Of a stretch of DNA of 64,000 bases, positions 42,944-54,542 are shown one piece after another. This DNA comes from Russula earlei (lineage: Eukaryota > Basidiomycota > Agaricomycetes > Russulales > Russulaceae). Each line of letters begins with the position of its first letter. Position 1 is the first letter of the stretch. The notes under the pieces were generated by a model. The model searched no databases. It was not told the DNA's origin and saw only the letters and a list, made by a program, of their open reading frames with translations. The translations under genes were made by a program, and so were the position numbers. The stretch covers positions 1-64,000 of the forward strand of contig JAGFNK010000263.1 of the NCBI GenBank assembly GCA_025769875.1, given 5' to 3'.

Positions 42944-45900
42944 GAAGGTCAGCAGAATTGACCCATGAGCGCTCCAAAACCAGGTATCCTTCCCAATGAA
43001 CAAGGTATTGTGTCCTGCCTCGGTACTTCCTGTCTCCGATGATAGCAGCAATTTCATATTCTTCTTCTCCTTGTACAATGTCAGGTGGTGGTCAGGTAAA
43101 AGCTTTGCCGTATGCCCCTGTTTCAGTGAATGGCATGAGAAGATCCACATGAAACACATTGTGGATTTTCATTGATGGGGGCAATTTGATGCGATATGCC
43201 ACTGGTGTGATTTGTTGTATCACCTCAAATGGTCCATAACACTAAGGGGCAAGCTTCTTTGATGGGGCCTTGACCACCAGATTACGTCCATCCAGCCACA
43301 TGAGTTGTCCTTCTTTGAGCTTCCTTGGTTCTTCTGATGGTTTGATACATTTCAGAAGTTCCTCCTGTGCCCTGGATTGTACCTGTTCCATGATTTTGAG
43401 ACGTGTTTCAGCCTCTGGAACAGATATATCCATTGTTGTCCATTTGGCAGTTGGGTTGAAACCAAGAAGAAGTTTGTGTGGTGTGTGCCTGGTGCCTTCA
43501 TGTCGCCAAGTATTGTGAGCAAACTCAGCAATAGGAAGTAGTGTGTGCCAATCATTTTGCCGTTCATTTACGAATTCCCTCAGATAAGTCTCTATCCAGA
43601 GGTTCATCCGCTCGGTTTGTCCATCCATGCATGGGTGAAAGGGGGTGCTCAAATTTTGTTTGATCCCTGTGGCTTTACAGATGGCCCTGGCAAAGTTTCC
43701 TTTGAAATGGGGGTCCCTGTCAGAGATGATTCTCTTGGGAATTCTGAACCATGGAAATAGATTAGCCAGGTACTTGATGGCAACGCCCAGACCATCTATG
43801 GTTTTATTGCAGGGGATAAACTTTGTGGCCTTTGAGCAGCCTTGATCGACGATAGTAAGAATGGAATCATATGATCCGGACTTTGGAAGATCCGTGATAA
43901 GGTCCATTGAAATATATTGGAAGGGGCCGGCTGACACATTTGTATCAAATGGTTGGAGTGGCGCATGTTTCAGGGTGGTGATGGCTTTAGATTCTTGACA
44001 CTTAGCGCATCCCTTGACGTATTCTTCCACAAATAGACGGAGTCTGGGTCCTTCGTATTTCCTTCTTATAAGATCCCAGGTGTTAGTGATGCCAGGGTGT
44101 CCTCCCACTGGGGAATCATGGACTTCCTTCAAGACTTCCCGTCGTAAAACGGGGTCATCAGGTAGGTAAGTACGTAAGGGGAGTGACTTGTGTGAGTAAG
44201 CTTTGTGTGCAAAAGCTTCCTGGTTATTGCCAAAGGTACGGTTAAGGGTAGGAGCACGAGCTTCAAGGACGTTTGCCATCTGTAAGTGCTCATTGAAGAC
44301 ATGATCAGGTAGGAGCGTGATAGCTTTGTTATGGATGTTTTCTCCTTTGTGATCAGGTCATCGTGATAGAATGTCGGCAACAGTGTTAGACTTTCCAGGG
44401 ATAGTCGTCAACTTGAAGTTGTATTCCTGGAGAAGGGCCATCCACCTTGCTTGACGTGGTGAAAGGTCCTGGGGTTTGCAGAAGTAGGCCAGATTGGCAT
44501 GATCTGTGCGAATAGTTACTTCATGACGTGCCCCAAGTAGCCAGTGTCGATATTCTTTAAGGACAGATACTATAGCAAGTAGTTCTCTGTCATGGATATC
44601 ATAGTTCCTTTCTGCTGGTAGTAGGGATCTTGAAAAATATACCAGAGGATGGATACCATCTTCAAATTGCTGAGATATGGTGGCTCCCAGAGCGAAAGAA
44701 GAGGCATCAGCATCCACAATGAAAGGTTTGTTGAAGTCTGGGTTGCAAAGAACAGGGTAATGGGTGAAGATATTCTTGAGAATATTGAACAAAGATTCTG
44801 TGTAATTATCCCAGACCCAGGGTTTGCTCTTCTTTGTGAGCCAGACTAGAGGTTGAACGATATCCGAATATTTTGGAATGAAGTTGTGATAGTAATTCCC
44901 AAATCCAAGGAAAGAGCATAGCTCATGTAGATTGGTAGGGGCTTTCCAATCACAAATTCCTTTGACTTTGATTGGGTCCATCTTGATCATTCCTTTGCCA
45001 ATAATGATGCCAAGATAGTCAATTTCTTCCTTGTGGAATTGACATTTCTCAGGTTTAAGGAAGAGTTCATTATCTTGAAGCTTCTTAAAGATGCAAGTAA
45101 CGAGATCTTTGTGATACTCCCATCCTTTAGATGCTTGTGTAGCAATGATGCCATTGTCCATGTAGATGTGGAACTCCATATCATGATGATTGAGTTCTTC
45201 TCTAAAGATATCATTGACCATAGATTGGAAGGTGGCAGGGGCGTTAGTGAGACCAAAGGTCATCACCATAGGTTCAAATAAGCCCTTGTTTGTTTTGAAT
45301 GCTGCTTTCCATTGATCACCATCTTTGATGCATATGTTGTTATAACCCCATTGTACATCAAACTTAGTGAAGTATTGTTTACTTCCTAAGCGAGTGATGA
45401 TTTTGGGAATGAGAGGAAGGGGGGTTTTGTTTTCAACAGTGATTGCATTAAGACATCTATACTCTTGGACGTAGCATCGTTTACCATCTTTCTTGCCTAC
45501 AAAGAAGCAAGGAGAGGCATATGGTGACTTTGAAGGACATATATATCCTTTCTCCAAATGTTCCTTTAGGAATTCATCTTGGGCCTGTTGTTCCACTGGT
45601 GCAAGGGGGTAAATCTTGCAATTGAGCGTAGATGGAGCATCAGGGATTAGGTCTATGGCATGATCCCAAGGTTTGGAAGTAGGAAAGCAATGAGAGGCTT
45701 CTTCAGAAAAGAGCCTTTAAAAGCGATGATAGTTGGGAGGAACTAAATCCTTCCAGTCCTTCTTGTCTTGATCAGCTGCTTGCGCAGCTAGTTGGGTAGA
45801 AGTGCTAATTTTTGCTACTCTGATTGGAGTAGGATCAAAGCGTGGGGGTATAGGAAGCCACTTGATCCATTTGTCGGCGTCCCAAGTGGAGGCTACGACA

Positions 45901-46300
45901 GTATCCTCAAGGGTTCCTTTGGTCCAATCAACAGCAGGGTTGGTAGCACGAAGGAATGGGAAGCCAAGAAGCATGTCATCGGTTGAGATTTCAGCAATAT
46001 AGAAGCGCATTCGATGTTCTTGTCCTTTAAATCAAATGTAAAGGTTGACTGCTTCAGTGACAGTTCCGGCTTTGTTGTGAGTTCCATCTACATTGCGCAT
46101 GACTTTTGGCTTTTGTAGAGTGGAAACTGGGAGTTTATAGCGAGTGATGATATTCTTGTGGATGAAATTGTCGGTTGCTCTGCTATCAAGTAGAGCGACA
46201 AGATCGGCCCTTCGTCCACTAGTGTGTATTTGAACAGGAACTTTGATTGAATTGAGTCTTGCTACAAATACATCACTAAGGAAGACAGCTCGAATTCAGG
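42944..46300 (-). pseudogene. element B Pol (protease, RT, RNase H, integrase, start of chromodomain)
   Basis: Minus-strand order: protease (LVALLDSRATDNFI), RT (FTKFDVQWGYNNI, then YMDN), RNase H (VDADASSFALGA), integrase HHCC and core (MDLITDLP, SDRDPHF, QTERMN), GPF motif (CYGPFEV), chromodomain (YEIAAIIGDRKYRG, VHWEGYL). Stops interrupt it at 46032-46034, 45717-45719, 44358-44360, 43242-43244 and 43092-43094; at least three are TGA where CGA fits. Two catalytic motifs are damaged: protease DSG is DSR and RT YxDD is YMDN. Inactive. Continues at 32300-32222 beyond element A. Confidence 0.9.
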
Positions 46301-46534
46301 CCGGGTAATTCAAGCTGGGGGAAAATCCATGCCATTATTGACCATGGCAGTAGCCCATGAGCAACATTGTTCTTCAGAATATCCAGACATTATAGCCGCA
46401 ACTTCCTCAGGAGATGGTCCTTCATTATAAGTTTGTGTCTCCTGTTGAGTAGGTTGTTGGACTGGTTGATCATCAGGAGGATTTTCCTGATAATATTCGG
46501 TTGGTTGTTCGTCAGTTTGAGCTAAATGAACATG

Positions 46535-47418
46535 TGTTACACCATTTTCCTTTTACGTCTACTTCTTACCTCTTGCTATGGACTGCTTGCTTGTGTACAT
46601 CCCTTTACTTACTGGTCTTGTGATCTCTTACGTCTTGTGATCCCTTCTGTGTTATCATGTGATCCATACACGTCCAGGTAACACTGGATTGCTGTTACTT
46701 TCCCTTTGTTTGGTTCTCTTTCCATTTATATTCACTTCTTAGTTTTGACTGTGCAATGCTGCGCACCTACTGTGCAGCACAGTTACTTGGTTCTGACTCA
46801 TTTGTGGCCTCATTCCTATGACTCCTACTTATTATGACTCCTACTATACTAGTAGCACAGTCAAAGCGCAGCTATTGCTGCGCTTCTCCTGTATATATAA
46901 GCTCAGTACTTTGTGACCAAAGCCCTAAGCTTGGTCTCTTGTAGAATCCAACCTACTCTTGTCCAAACATATTCTCCTGCAACCCACTTCACTCTCACAA
47001 ACTTAACCCACAACCACCTCTCCATTTCATCAACTCTCAACACACCATCCACCATCTACTCTTTGCCTTTCCCTTCCTTCCCTAAGAGTCTCTCTTCACT
47101 CCCCTGAGAAGAGCTCTCCTCCTTTAAAGACCTACCTTCCTCTACTCTCTCTGTGTTGTTCAAAGTCCCCGACGGACTTGAACGCATATAGCTAGTGGAA
47201 CAAGCCCTAGTCTATCCCATTATAAACTTACCCTAGCTTCTCAACGAACCGAGTCGTACTAGGAAGGGTCTATTGGCCATAACCTGCTTAGCATAAAACA
47301 CTTCGACCGCTGCAGGGATCCTTACTCATTATACACAGGAACCAGCCCGTTTCTTGAACACCTTGTGATCATCAACTTGTTTTCCGCTTGTGAACTGACA
47401 CGGCTAGTTACCGTGACA
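46535..47418 (+). repeat. solo B-family LTR inside element B gag
   Basis: TGTTACACC...ACCGTGACA, 884 bp, plus orientation (opposite to element B), TSD ACATG at 46530-46534 and 47419-47423. Contains TATATATAAGCTCAG then TAAGCTTGGTCT. Confidence 0.92.
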
Positions 47419-48420
47419 ACATGGGTGTCAACCTGTTCTTCAGGGTAATACAGTTCCTGGTATTCATCTGGTTCTATAACTTCAACCAAACGTGTTTTCA
47501 TAGGAACTGATTTGAAGGTGGTCGATTTGTTAGGACAATTGCGTGCAACATGTCCTTGTTTAGAGCAAAAGAAGCAACGACCTTCAACTTGGTGTTGTTT
47601 CTTCTCTTGTTCCGTAGTGGCCGCTCTAGCACGATCAATGTCCATTGGAACAACTTGATTGTTGCTCCTAGGAATAAATTGACCAGTAGGGTTCCTTGGT
47701 ACGAAAGTAGGATTAACCCTAGGAGGCGGTCCAGAAGGAGGGCGGAATGTAGTGTTGGTAGGACGGAAGTTAAGGAATCGTTGGGGATTATGCGCAATAT
47801 TGCATATATCTCCCATATAGCTTTGCCTTATGGCATATTTGTTGTGTTCCTTTCTAGCAGCTTCGGTCCATTCCATAAAATTGGTAGGTAGGGTTTCCCT
47901 TGTTAAGACGTTGTTAAGGAGTGGCCTACTAAGACCTCTAGCAAAATAGTCTAGAGTTCCGTTTGCATTTAGATCATATCCTGCGTCATTGGCAAGGTTG
48001 GTAAAGGTGGCAATATAAGAGTCCAGGTCAGGTCCTTGTTGCCTTAGAACAGCTAGTTTATTGAACGCGTCTTGCCTTTTATTAGTGTCGGTGAAGGCAT
48101 TATTAAACGCAGTTTTAAAGTTGTTCCATAGAGCTTCATTGGTCCTGAGTACTCCAAGAGTGTTGACACTATTATTGATTGCTTCCAGTTGAGTGTCAAC
48201 CCAATGGTCCACATTAGGGCCCCTTATGAAGGATAGACAAGCATTAACTCGTCTATAAGGGTTATTGAAGAGGGAGTTTTCGTCATTCATATTGCGAAAG
48301 ATGGAAAACTCTCTTATGAATTTGGAGGATTGGGAGCAGTCTCCATCAAAGATAGATGGTGGGTTTCCCCTAACCGCTCTGTTAGAAGGGATTGGGACTA
48401 TGGCAGCCATAGCTGGAGAA

Positions 48421-48615
48421 GGTGGAGTAGGAGGTGAAGGTGGAGTAGGAGGTGAAGGTGGAGTAGGAGGTGAAGGTGGAGTAGGAGGTGAAGGTGGAGT
48501 AGGAGGTGAAGGTGGAGTAGGAGGTGAAGGTGGAGTAGGAGGTGAAGGTGGAGTAGGAGGTGAAGGTGGAGTAGGAGGTGAAGGTGGAGTAGGAGGTGAA
48601 GGTGGAGTAGGAGGG
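48421..48615. repeat. 18-bp minisatellite in element B gag
   Basis: GGTGGAGTAGGAGGTGAA repeated about 10.8 times, almost perfect. On the coding strand it gives repeated Pro-Thr-Pro-Pro-Ser-Pro units in frame with gag; unit length keeps the frame. Confidence 0.95.
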
Positions 48616-49182
48616 GTAGGAGGTCTAGGAGTGGGTATGTGAGTGATACCAAAGATCCTTTGTGGTACAGGAAGTGGTTCGGGTGCTGGCGCGGCTTCTA
48701 CTGCTAGATGTATAGGAGATAACCTAGGTGAAGGTTGTCTGGTTGGAGGTCGAGAGGAAGGTCGTTCAGATTCTTCTGCCGAAGATAAATGATGTCTTCC
48801 AAGAGAAGGTGAAGGTTGGTATTGAAAGAGTTGGTACTGGGGGTGTGATTGATCCCAAGTTCCTAAACTGTGTTCTTTGTTATTAAGAACAAGGCCTTCG
48901 TGAGTGGCATATTCAAGGTTAAGTCTGACTTCTTGTCTATCAAGTTTATACCAACGTCCGTTGATAAATTTGATAGGGTGATAAAGGTCTTCAATGAGGA
49001 GGTAGTATCCTACTTCGGGTTCAGTGGGGTGCCAAAAGGCTTTACCAGTGATACGTTCAGGTAGGTTGTCTTGATTACATTGAGTGACGGTTCGGTGTTG
49101 AAGAGGGCTAGATGAGGAAGCTGGTTCGATAGAAGGTTCAGGGATAGCAAGAGTATTCGAGGTAGAAGCCGTGGTGAAACGT

Positions 49183-49194
49183 TAAGCTTGGTCT
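49183..49194 (-). other. element B primer-binding site (self-priming type)
   Basis: Minus-strand AGACCAAGCTTA, two bases inside the 5' LTR end, is the exact complement of the 12-nt motif at 49677-49688 in the LTR, which lies 32 bases after TATATAAG (49713-49720). Confidence 0.7.
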
Positions 49195-49196
49195 GA

Positions 49197-50079
49197 TGTC
49201 ACGGTAACTAGCCGTGTCAGTTCACAAGCAGAAAACAAGTTGATGATAGAGAGGTGTTCAAGAAATGGGCTGGTTCCCATGTATAATGAGTAAGGTTCCC
49301 TGCAGCGGTCAAAGTGTTTTATGCTAAACAGGTTATGGCCAATAGACCCTTCCTAGTACGACTCGGTCTGTTGAGAAGCTAGGGTAAGTTTATAATGGGA
49401 TAGACTAGGGCTGGTTCCACTAGCTATATGCGTTCAAGTCCGTTGGGGACCTTGAACAATGCAGAGAGAGTAGAGGAAGGTAGGTCTTAAAGGAGGAGAG
49501 CTCTTCTCAGGAGAGTGAAGAGAGACTCTTAGGGAAGGAAGGGAAAGGCGAAGAGTAGATGGTAGATGGTGTGTTGAGAGTTGATGAAATGGAGAGGTGG
49601 TTGTGGTTTAAGTTTGTGAGAGTGAAGTGGGTTGCAGGAGAATATGTTTGGACAAGAGTAGGTTGGATTCTACAAGAGACCAAGCTTAGGGCTTTGGTCA
49701 CAAAGTACTGAGCTTATATATACAGGAGAAGCGCAGCAATAGCTGCGCTTTGACTGTGCTACTAGTATAGTAGGAGTCATAATAAGTAGGAGTCATAGGA
49801 ATGAGGCCACAAATGAGTCAGAACCAAGTAACTGTGCTGCACAGTAGGTGCGCAGCATTGCACAGTCAAAACCAAGAAGTGAATATAAATGGGAAGAGAA
49901 CCAAACAAAGGGAAAGTAACAGCAATCCAGTGTTACCTGGACATGTATGGATCACATGATAACACAGAAGGGATCACGAGATGTAAGAGATCACAAGACC
50001 AGTAAGTAAAGGGACGTACGCAAGCAAGCAGTCCATAGCAAGAGGTAAGAAGTAAACGTAAAAGAAAAATGGTGTAACA
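49197..50079 (-). repeat. element B 5' LTR
   Basis: 883 bp, TGTCACGGTAAC...GGTGTAACA on the plus strand, same orientation as the split LTR at 28368-30872. Minus-strand promoter with TATATATAAG near 49720. Confidence 0.9.
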
Positions 50080-50205
50080 CATTATCTTGAAATTGTATGG
50101 CATTGAATGGCAGTGTCTCAGCCATGTCCACCACTGTCCTGGCAATGTCTAAGATCACTCTGAACCACAGGGCATTATCTTGAAATTGTGTGGCATCACT
50201 CAGAA
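50080..50205. repeat. short tandem repeat remnant
   Basis: GCATTATCTTGAAATTGT occurs twice about 80 bases apart; CTCAGCCAT plus TCCACCA recurs at 51063-51080, on the other side of the solo A LTR. Confidence 0.5.
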
Positions 50206-51035
50206 TGTCAAGACACGTACTGCTGATCACTAAGGACTCAGGAGCAGGTGGGCAAGGGTCGGAACAGATGGTACGCGGCGTAAATGGCGTTGAACAGGAG
50301 GACGAGCCAAACGACTAGAAGATACCAGATGGGGACTGGTACGTGTTGCAGGAGGCAGAGGCGAAGAGTAGAGGCCAGTGCAGCGAGGGGCTTTAAACAA
50401 GGCGGTCATTGAAGAGTACCTTGAAGACGAGGGAGGACTTTAGACTGAGCGGTCGCAGGGGAGTACCCAGGAAGATGAGAGTATCACAAATGGACAGTCT
50501 GACGACTGCCATGTTTCATTGGGGCTTATATACAGTGTACAAGGTCGATTACAAAGAACTAGGACTATTCTAGACTCTTTGGTACCATCCAATAGGACTA
50601 CAGAGGCATAAACTCGCTTGTGTCAAGCTTCAGGCTTACTGAGCGCATTACTGATCATTGTGGAGCGGTGACATCATTATGATGTCACTGTGGAGCGCTT
50701 AGTGAGCCTATGAGGTCATTGTGGAGTCGCTCAGTCAGCTATGATGTCATTGGAGCCTTGATGACGTCAGATGATTTATGCAACAGTTTCTAAGAGTTTG
50801 TGCCGCTGTTTCGGGTCCTTGGTGGCTGGGTGGCCATGTGGCTGCCACGCGATGATTACCCGATTAGGAAACGGGTGCCTGGTCGTGTTATAGTGCCTTT
50901 GCAATAGCGATATCTTGTACCGCAGGGGGGATAGCCCAGAAAATGGAAGGGAGTCGGCAATGCAAAGTGAGAGAGGTCTTTCTTGAGTGAAATAGGACAA
51001 TCTTCGGCCAAGACCTGGCCTTGGTTTGTAAAACA
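50206..51035 (-). repeat. solo A-family LTR
   Basis: TGTCAAGACACG...TTTGTAAAACA, about 830 bp, minus orientation. Flanks suggest a TSD of CAGAA, with the last bases of the LTR slightly altered. Confidence 0.85.
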
Positions 51036-51226
51036 GAATGACCATGGCATCACATGGCAGTCTCTCAGCCATATCCACCATGTTACCAAGTGGTTTGGGG
51101 TCCAGAAGATGCTGGAACACCTGAACTATGGACTGCATCATTTGCATCATGCATGCATCAGATCTTGACCATTTATGTTCCTTAATATTGTGTTTAGAAT
51201 GCATTGATTGTATCTTTCTGAAGATA

Positions 51227-51701
51227 TGTTAAAGAAGGAATGAATTGTGTTTCTTCTGTTCCAGATGTTCCTATACTGCTATGTACATTGTTTCCCCAAT
51301 TGGGAAAGTACTTATGACACTGAGATTGCTACTATGGAAGCACTTAATGCTTCCAGCACTGAGATGGTTTACATAGAAGCAACTATTGCTTCTATGAGCC
51401 ACCTTTGCTACTATAGCACCAACCAGTACTTACTGTAGCAAGAACCTTATCCCTGAGGGCTATATAAAGCCCCCAGTTCATAGCAGTTGAGCCTTAAGCT
51501 TGACTTAGTTTGCCAATCTCAAACAGTTGACTCCTACCCTGTTTGCAGAGCCCCTCTCATCTTGTTGTCATACTCTAGAAGGACTTAACACTCCTTCCCC
51601 TCCACAAGTACTGCTTGCTTGACTCAAGCATATCTGCATTGGTAGGACCCATTTAAAGATGCGACCATTGATCTTATTTAAGGCACTTTGGAGCCTTAAC
51701 A
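51227..51701 (+). repeat. F-family 5' LTR
   Basis: TGTTAAAG...CCTTAACA, 475 bp, with TATATAAAG at 51461 and AGCTTGACTTA at 51497-51507. Assigned as an LTR because TAAGTCAAGCT immediately follows it and is the exact complement of that motif. No second copy in the window. Confidence 0.7.
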
Positions 51702-51712
51702 TAAGTCAAGCT
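51702..51712 (+). other. F-family primer-binding site (self-priming type)
   Basis: TAAGTCAAGCT, complementary over 11 nt to 51497-51507, directly adjacent to the LTR end. Confidence 0.65.
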
Positions 51713-52391
51713 GTTATCACAGACATCACTGTGAAAGGGAACCAGAATTAGGCAGGAAGCCTTAGGACTAGGATCCAGTCATCATATGGTCAGCTACCTA
51801 TGCTGAAGTAGTCAAGGGAGAGAATCTATACAGACCTCTCCACAACAAGAAGAAGTTGTTCTACATGATTCTCAACAAGCAGCATGGTTGGACACATGCA
51901 TACTTCTGTAAAGACCACTATTGTCATTGTCATAGACAGTGGTAAGTGGGCACACAAGTCCCTACTCCCTAGGAAAGGCAGTGGCAAGCAGACAAACTGG
52001 AGATCAAAGGAGAACATAGCATATGTGTAAAGTACAATCAGCACTCCACAAAAGGAACCATCTCTGTGTGGTTTAAAGCCAGGGAAAGCAACAATCTTCC
52101 CTCAGGAATCAAAGGAACTGCCATCTGGTGTTTGGCAGACCATGAAGGACCTAAGTGATACAAGGTCTGATATAAAGGAAGCCTCACTCCTTGTGAATAT
52201 ATCAACAATCAGTGGTACTTTGTTGACTACCACAAAGGATGTCCCTATGCTGTAGAGGATGAAGATATTGAAGAATATGAGAGTCTAGGTTTAGGAACCA
52301 AGACAGACCCTTATACTACTCATTGGGAAGCAAGAGACCCAGTAGTAGATGACCCAGCTCCACCAATACAAAAGTCATCAAGTGGAGAAAC

Positions 52392-52991
52392 TGTTACGGC
52401 ATTGTGGCCGTAAGAGCGTTAGCTCAAGGTTCAGTGGGGCCAAGTCCCTGTGACTTGGTTCAAGGGTTTCAGTGGGGCCGGCTCAAGGAGACCAGATCAA
52501 AGGTTTAGCATCTCAAGGCTGAGTCAGACAATGACTCAGTCTGCAGACAGAGTCGATCTTCTGGTTTCAGAGAAGAGGAGGGTGATGAGAGAGAGGCAGA
52601 GGAGGAAGAGGAACACAAGGGTTCCTTGAGGTGTGCTTAGGTCAAGCAGAGTGTAGGCCAGCACAAGCAGAGTTGTGATTGAGAGAGAGAGTACAGGGAA
52701 AGGGATGTGACAGGAAATGGGACAAAGCTAAGCTTGGGGCATTCCCCAGCTTCTACAGGCACTTAAATACTGTATGTGGCAAGGCTGTACAGTACCATAA
52801 GCAGAACAATAGATAAAGGTAAGCCAATAGCAAAAGTAACTCGACAATAGGTGAAACACAATAGGTGAAACACAATAAGTGAAACACAACAAGTGAAACA
52901 CAACAAGGGACGGAATGGTAACCGAGGGGACAAGGGTGACAATAACTGAGAAGGATTATGGGCGAACCGACAAGGGAGGTAGATCACAACA
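52392..52991 (-). repeat. element D 3' LTR
   Basis: TGTTACGGC...GATCACAACA on the plus strand, 600 bp; followed on the plus strand by TCATGCCCCC, the complement of the polypurine tract. Confidence 0.92.
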
Positions 52992-53022
52992 TCATGCCCC
53001 CTTCACACTTAGTTTTCCTGAA

Positions 53023-54270
53023 CTAATTGGTCTCAGGGCCTGACTCACGGAGTTCATCGCCTTCGACTTCTGGCCACGCGCTCTGGGGCCCTGTTGCTCT
53101 GGGACAGAAGCCTCTGTAGCTTCGGTGAGTCCTCCTGAGGATACAGTCCACTTGACCGTTACAGCTGGTGTGAGGTCTGTTACAGTCCTTGTTCCAGTGC
53201 CCCTTAGTATTGCAGTGTTTGCAAATGTGTTGTCGCTTCTGAAGCTGGTGATGCTGCGCCTTAGTCATTCGTACAGGGGTGAGAGGGGTGTTGGGGGTGC
53301 TAGCATCATCAGAGAACATTTGAGGGAAGTGGGAGGGTGACCCCATGGGGGCGTCGTTCTGAGACTGGTCGATAATGCGAGGGAGGTACTCAAGGGGGGG
53401 AGTCAGAGAGAGAGGAGGACGGGGGAGCGCTGGAGCAGTAGGCAGTTCTTTTGACTCTTCAATTCTGTTGTAGCTCCCTGCTAGTGAGTAATATGGTCCA
53501 GCTTCATGGGTGAGGCCTCCATCAGTCATTAAGTTATTGAGTTGATGACGAACTCGAACAGAAGTGTTGTTGGCTCAAAGGCGGCTACGGATGGTGGTGG
53601 TTTCTTTAGTGTGAGACTGGATTTCATGGAGTCAGTCAGCGAGTTGCCCTTGAAGGACGTTCAGGGCTCCTTGGATGGAGATGCGCTTGCCCTCTAAAAC
53701 TTTCAGTTGAAATGAACTGATACGGAGACGGTAGACGTCGGCGAGAGCACCAGGGTCATGGAGATTTTCAAGCACCTGAGCAACATCAAAGTGGAAAGGA
53801 TGATCCTCGACTAGGAGGTGGAGGTCAGAGGTGGTGACAGAAGGGTGGGGGGCAGAGACAACAGGTCGAGCAATGAGTTTCTCTCCATAAGTGGGTTCTC
53901 CTTGACCCATAGTTCCTAGGATCATAGGTTCGTCATTGTATCAAGCGACTTGTAAGTATGGTAATAGATGTTTCTGTCCATGAATATTAATGTAAAAGGG
54001 GGGAATGTGCGTGTATGGTTCGTAAACAAACCAGGGGGGTCCAGGGTGAGTGGGGTCTGCCTCAGTTGGGGTAGGTGAAGGGGTTTCCTTGCGAATGGCG
54101 AGTGGGTTGAGGGTGGCAGTGAGGTCCTGAAGTTCGGCTTCGTCTGGGACGATGAAGGTGCGTTGGTCGATGATATGTTGTATGACTTCGGGTGAGAGGG
54201 GTTCTTGTTTAATGGTGGGGGAAGGAGTAAGGACAGGTAAGGGGGATGAAGTGGGAGCAGGAGAGGACAT
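53023..54270 (-). pseudogene. element D accessory ORF3 (zinc-knuckle protein)
   Basis: ATG at 54268-54270 (MSSPAPTSSPLPV), about 415 codons to TAG at 53023-53025. Pro/Thr-rich start, then YEPYTHIPPFYINIHGQ, the conserved MILGTMGQGEPTYGEK block, helical middle, Ser/Pro linker, and zinc knuckle CKHCNTKGHWNKDC with a Cys-containing tail. Stops at 53941-53943 (QVA-stop-YND), 53632-53634 and about 53575; the first and third fit CGA to TGA. The 3085-4036 copy reads through the last two positions. Located after pol and before the LTR, as in element B; role unknown. Confidence 0.78.
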
Positions 54271-54542
54271 GGGAGTATTGTAGGTTGAAGTGGAGTGTTC
54301 GTGGTGCCAGGCTGACCACTCAGAAGGAGTGGGGGTATTTATGGGTATTGATCATATAATGTGATTCCATGTTAAGTCTGTAAGTACTGCCCTTTGTATG
54401 GGCAGATGAAACTCCGAAAAACGGGGGTCCATCATAAGAAGTTGAAAGCCGTGGAAGTCACCAGGGGAGAGAATTCTGGAAAAAATGTTGTTCCCTGGCG
54501 GCTATATTAAAAATAGTGTGCCCATGGTCGGGGATAGTGGGG

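Larger units (their letters stand above)
46310..49181 (-). pseudogene. element B Gag with in-frame Met-free N-terminal extension
   Basis: The canonical ATG (48408-48410, CAGCTATGGCT) opens a Gag with a capsid-like region (FIREFSIFRNMNDE, WNNFKTAFNNAF, DYFARGLSRPLL) and knuckle CFFCSKQGHVARNC. A solo B LTR (46535-47418) sits in the C-terminal part; across it the frame reads VDTH-VHLAQTDEQ and ends at TGA 46310-46312. Upstream the same frame is open for 257 more codons to a TAA at 49182-49184, with no ATG: SIEPASSSSPLQ, KAFWHPTEPEVGYYLL, GRWYKLDRQEV, then a PPTPPS repeat. An ACG at 49170-49172 in ACCACGG context could start a long Gag. The GRWYKLDRQEV domain resembles the Gag N-terminus of element A, so the extension is likely real coding. 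Confidence 0.72.
28368..50079 (-). mobile_element. Ty3/Gypsy chromodomain retrotransposon, element B (interrupted)
   Basis: Order on the minus strand: 5' LTR (50079-49197), self-type PBS, Met-free frame running into gag, gag with CCHC, protease/RT/RNase H/integrase/chromodomain, accessory ORF3, polypurine tract, 3' LTR (30872-28368). It has taken at least three insertions: element A in the chromodomain, a solo B LTR in gag and a Tc1 element in the 3' LTR. The outer flanks (GGGCT at 28363-28367, CATTA at 50080-50084) do not match, so the two LTR ends may come from different copies or one flank has been rearranged. Coding is inactivated by numerous stops. Confidence 0.85.

Noticed and set aside
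48421..48615. CRISPR-like regular repeats
   Set aside because: Repeats are directly adjacent with no spacers and read in frame as a Pro-rich Gag stretch in a eukaryotic retrotransposon.
48265..48642. Gly-rich plus-strand ORF
   Set aside because: It is the antisense reading of the gag minisatellite.
53023..54270. Envelope-like third ORF (errantivirus style)
   Set aside because: Position after pol fits, but there is no signal peptide, membrane helix or cleavage site; it has a CCHC zinc knuckle instead.
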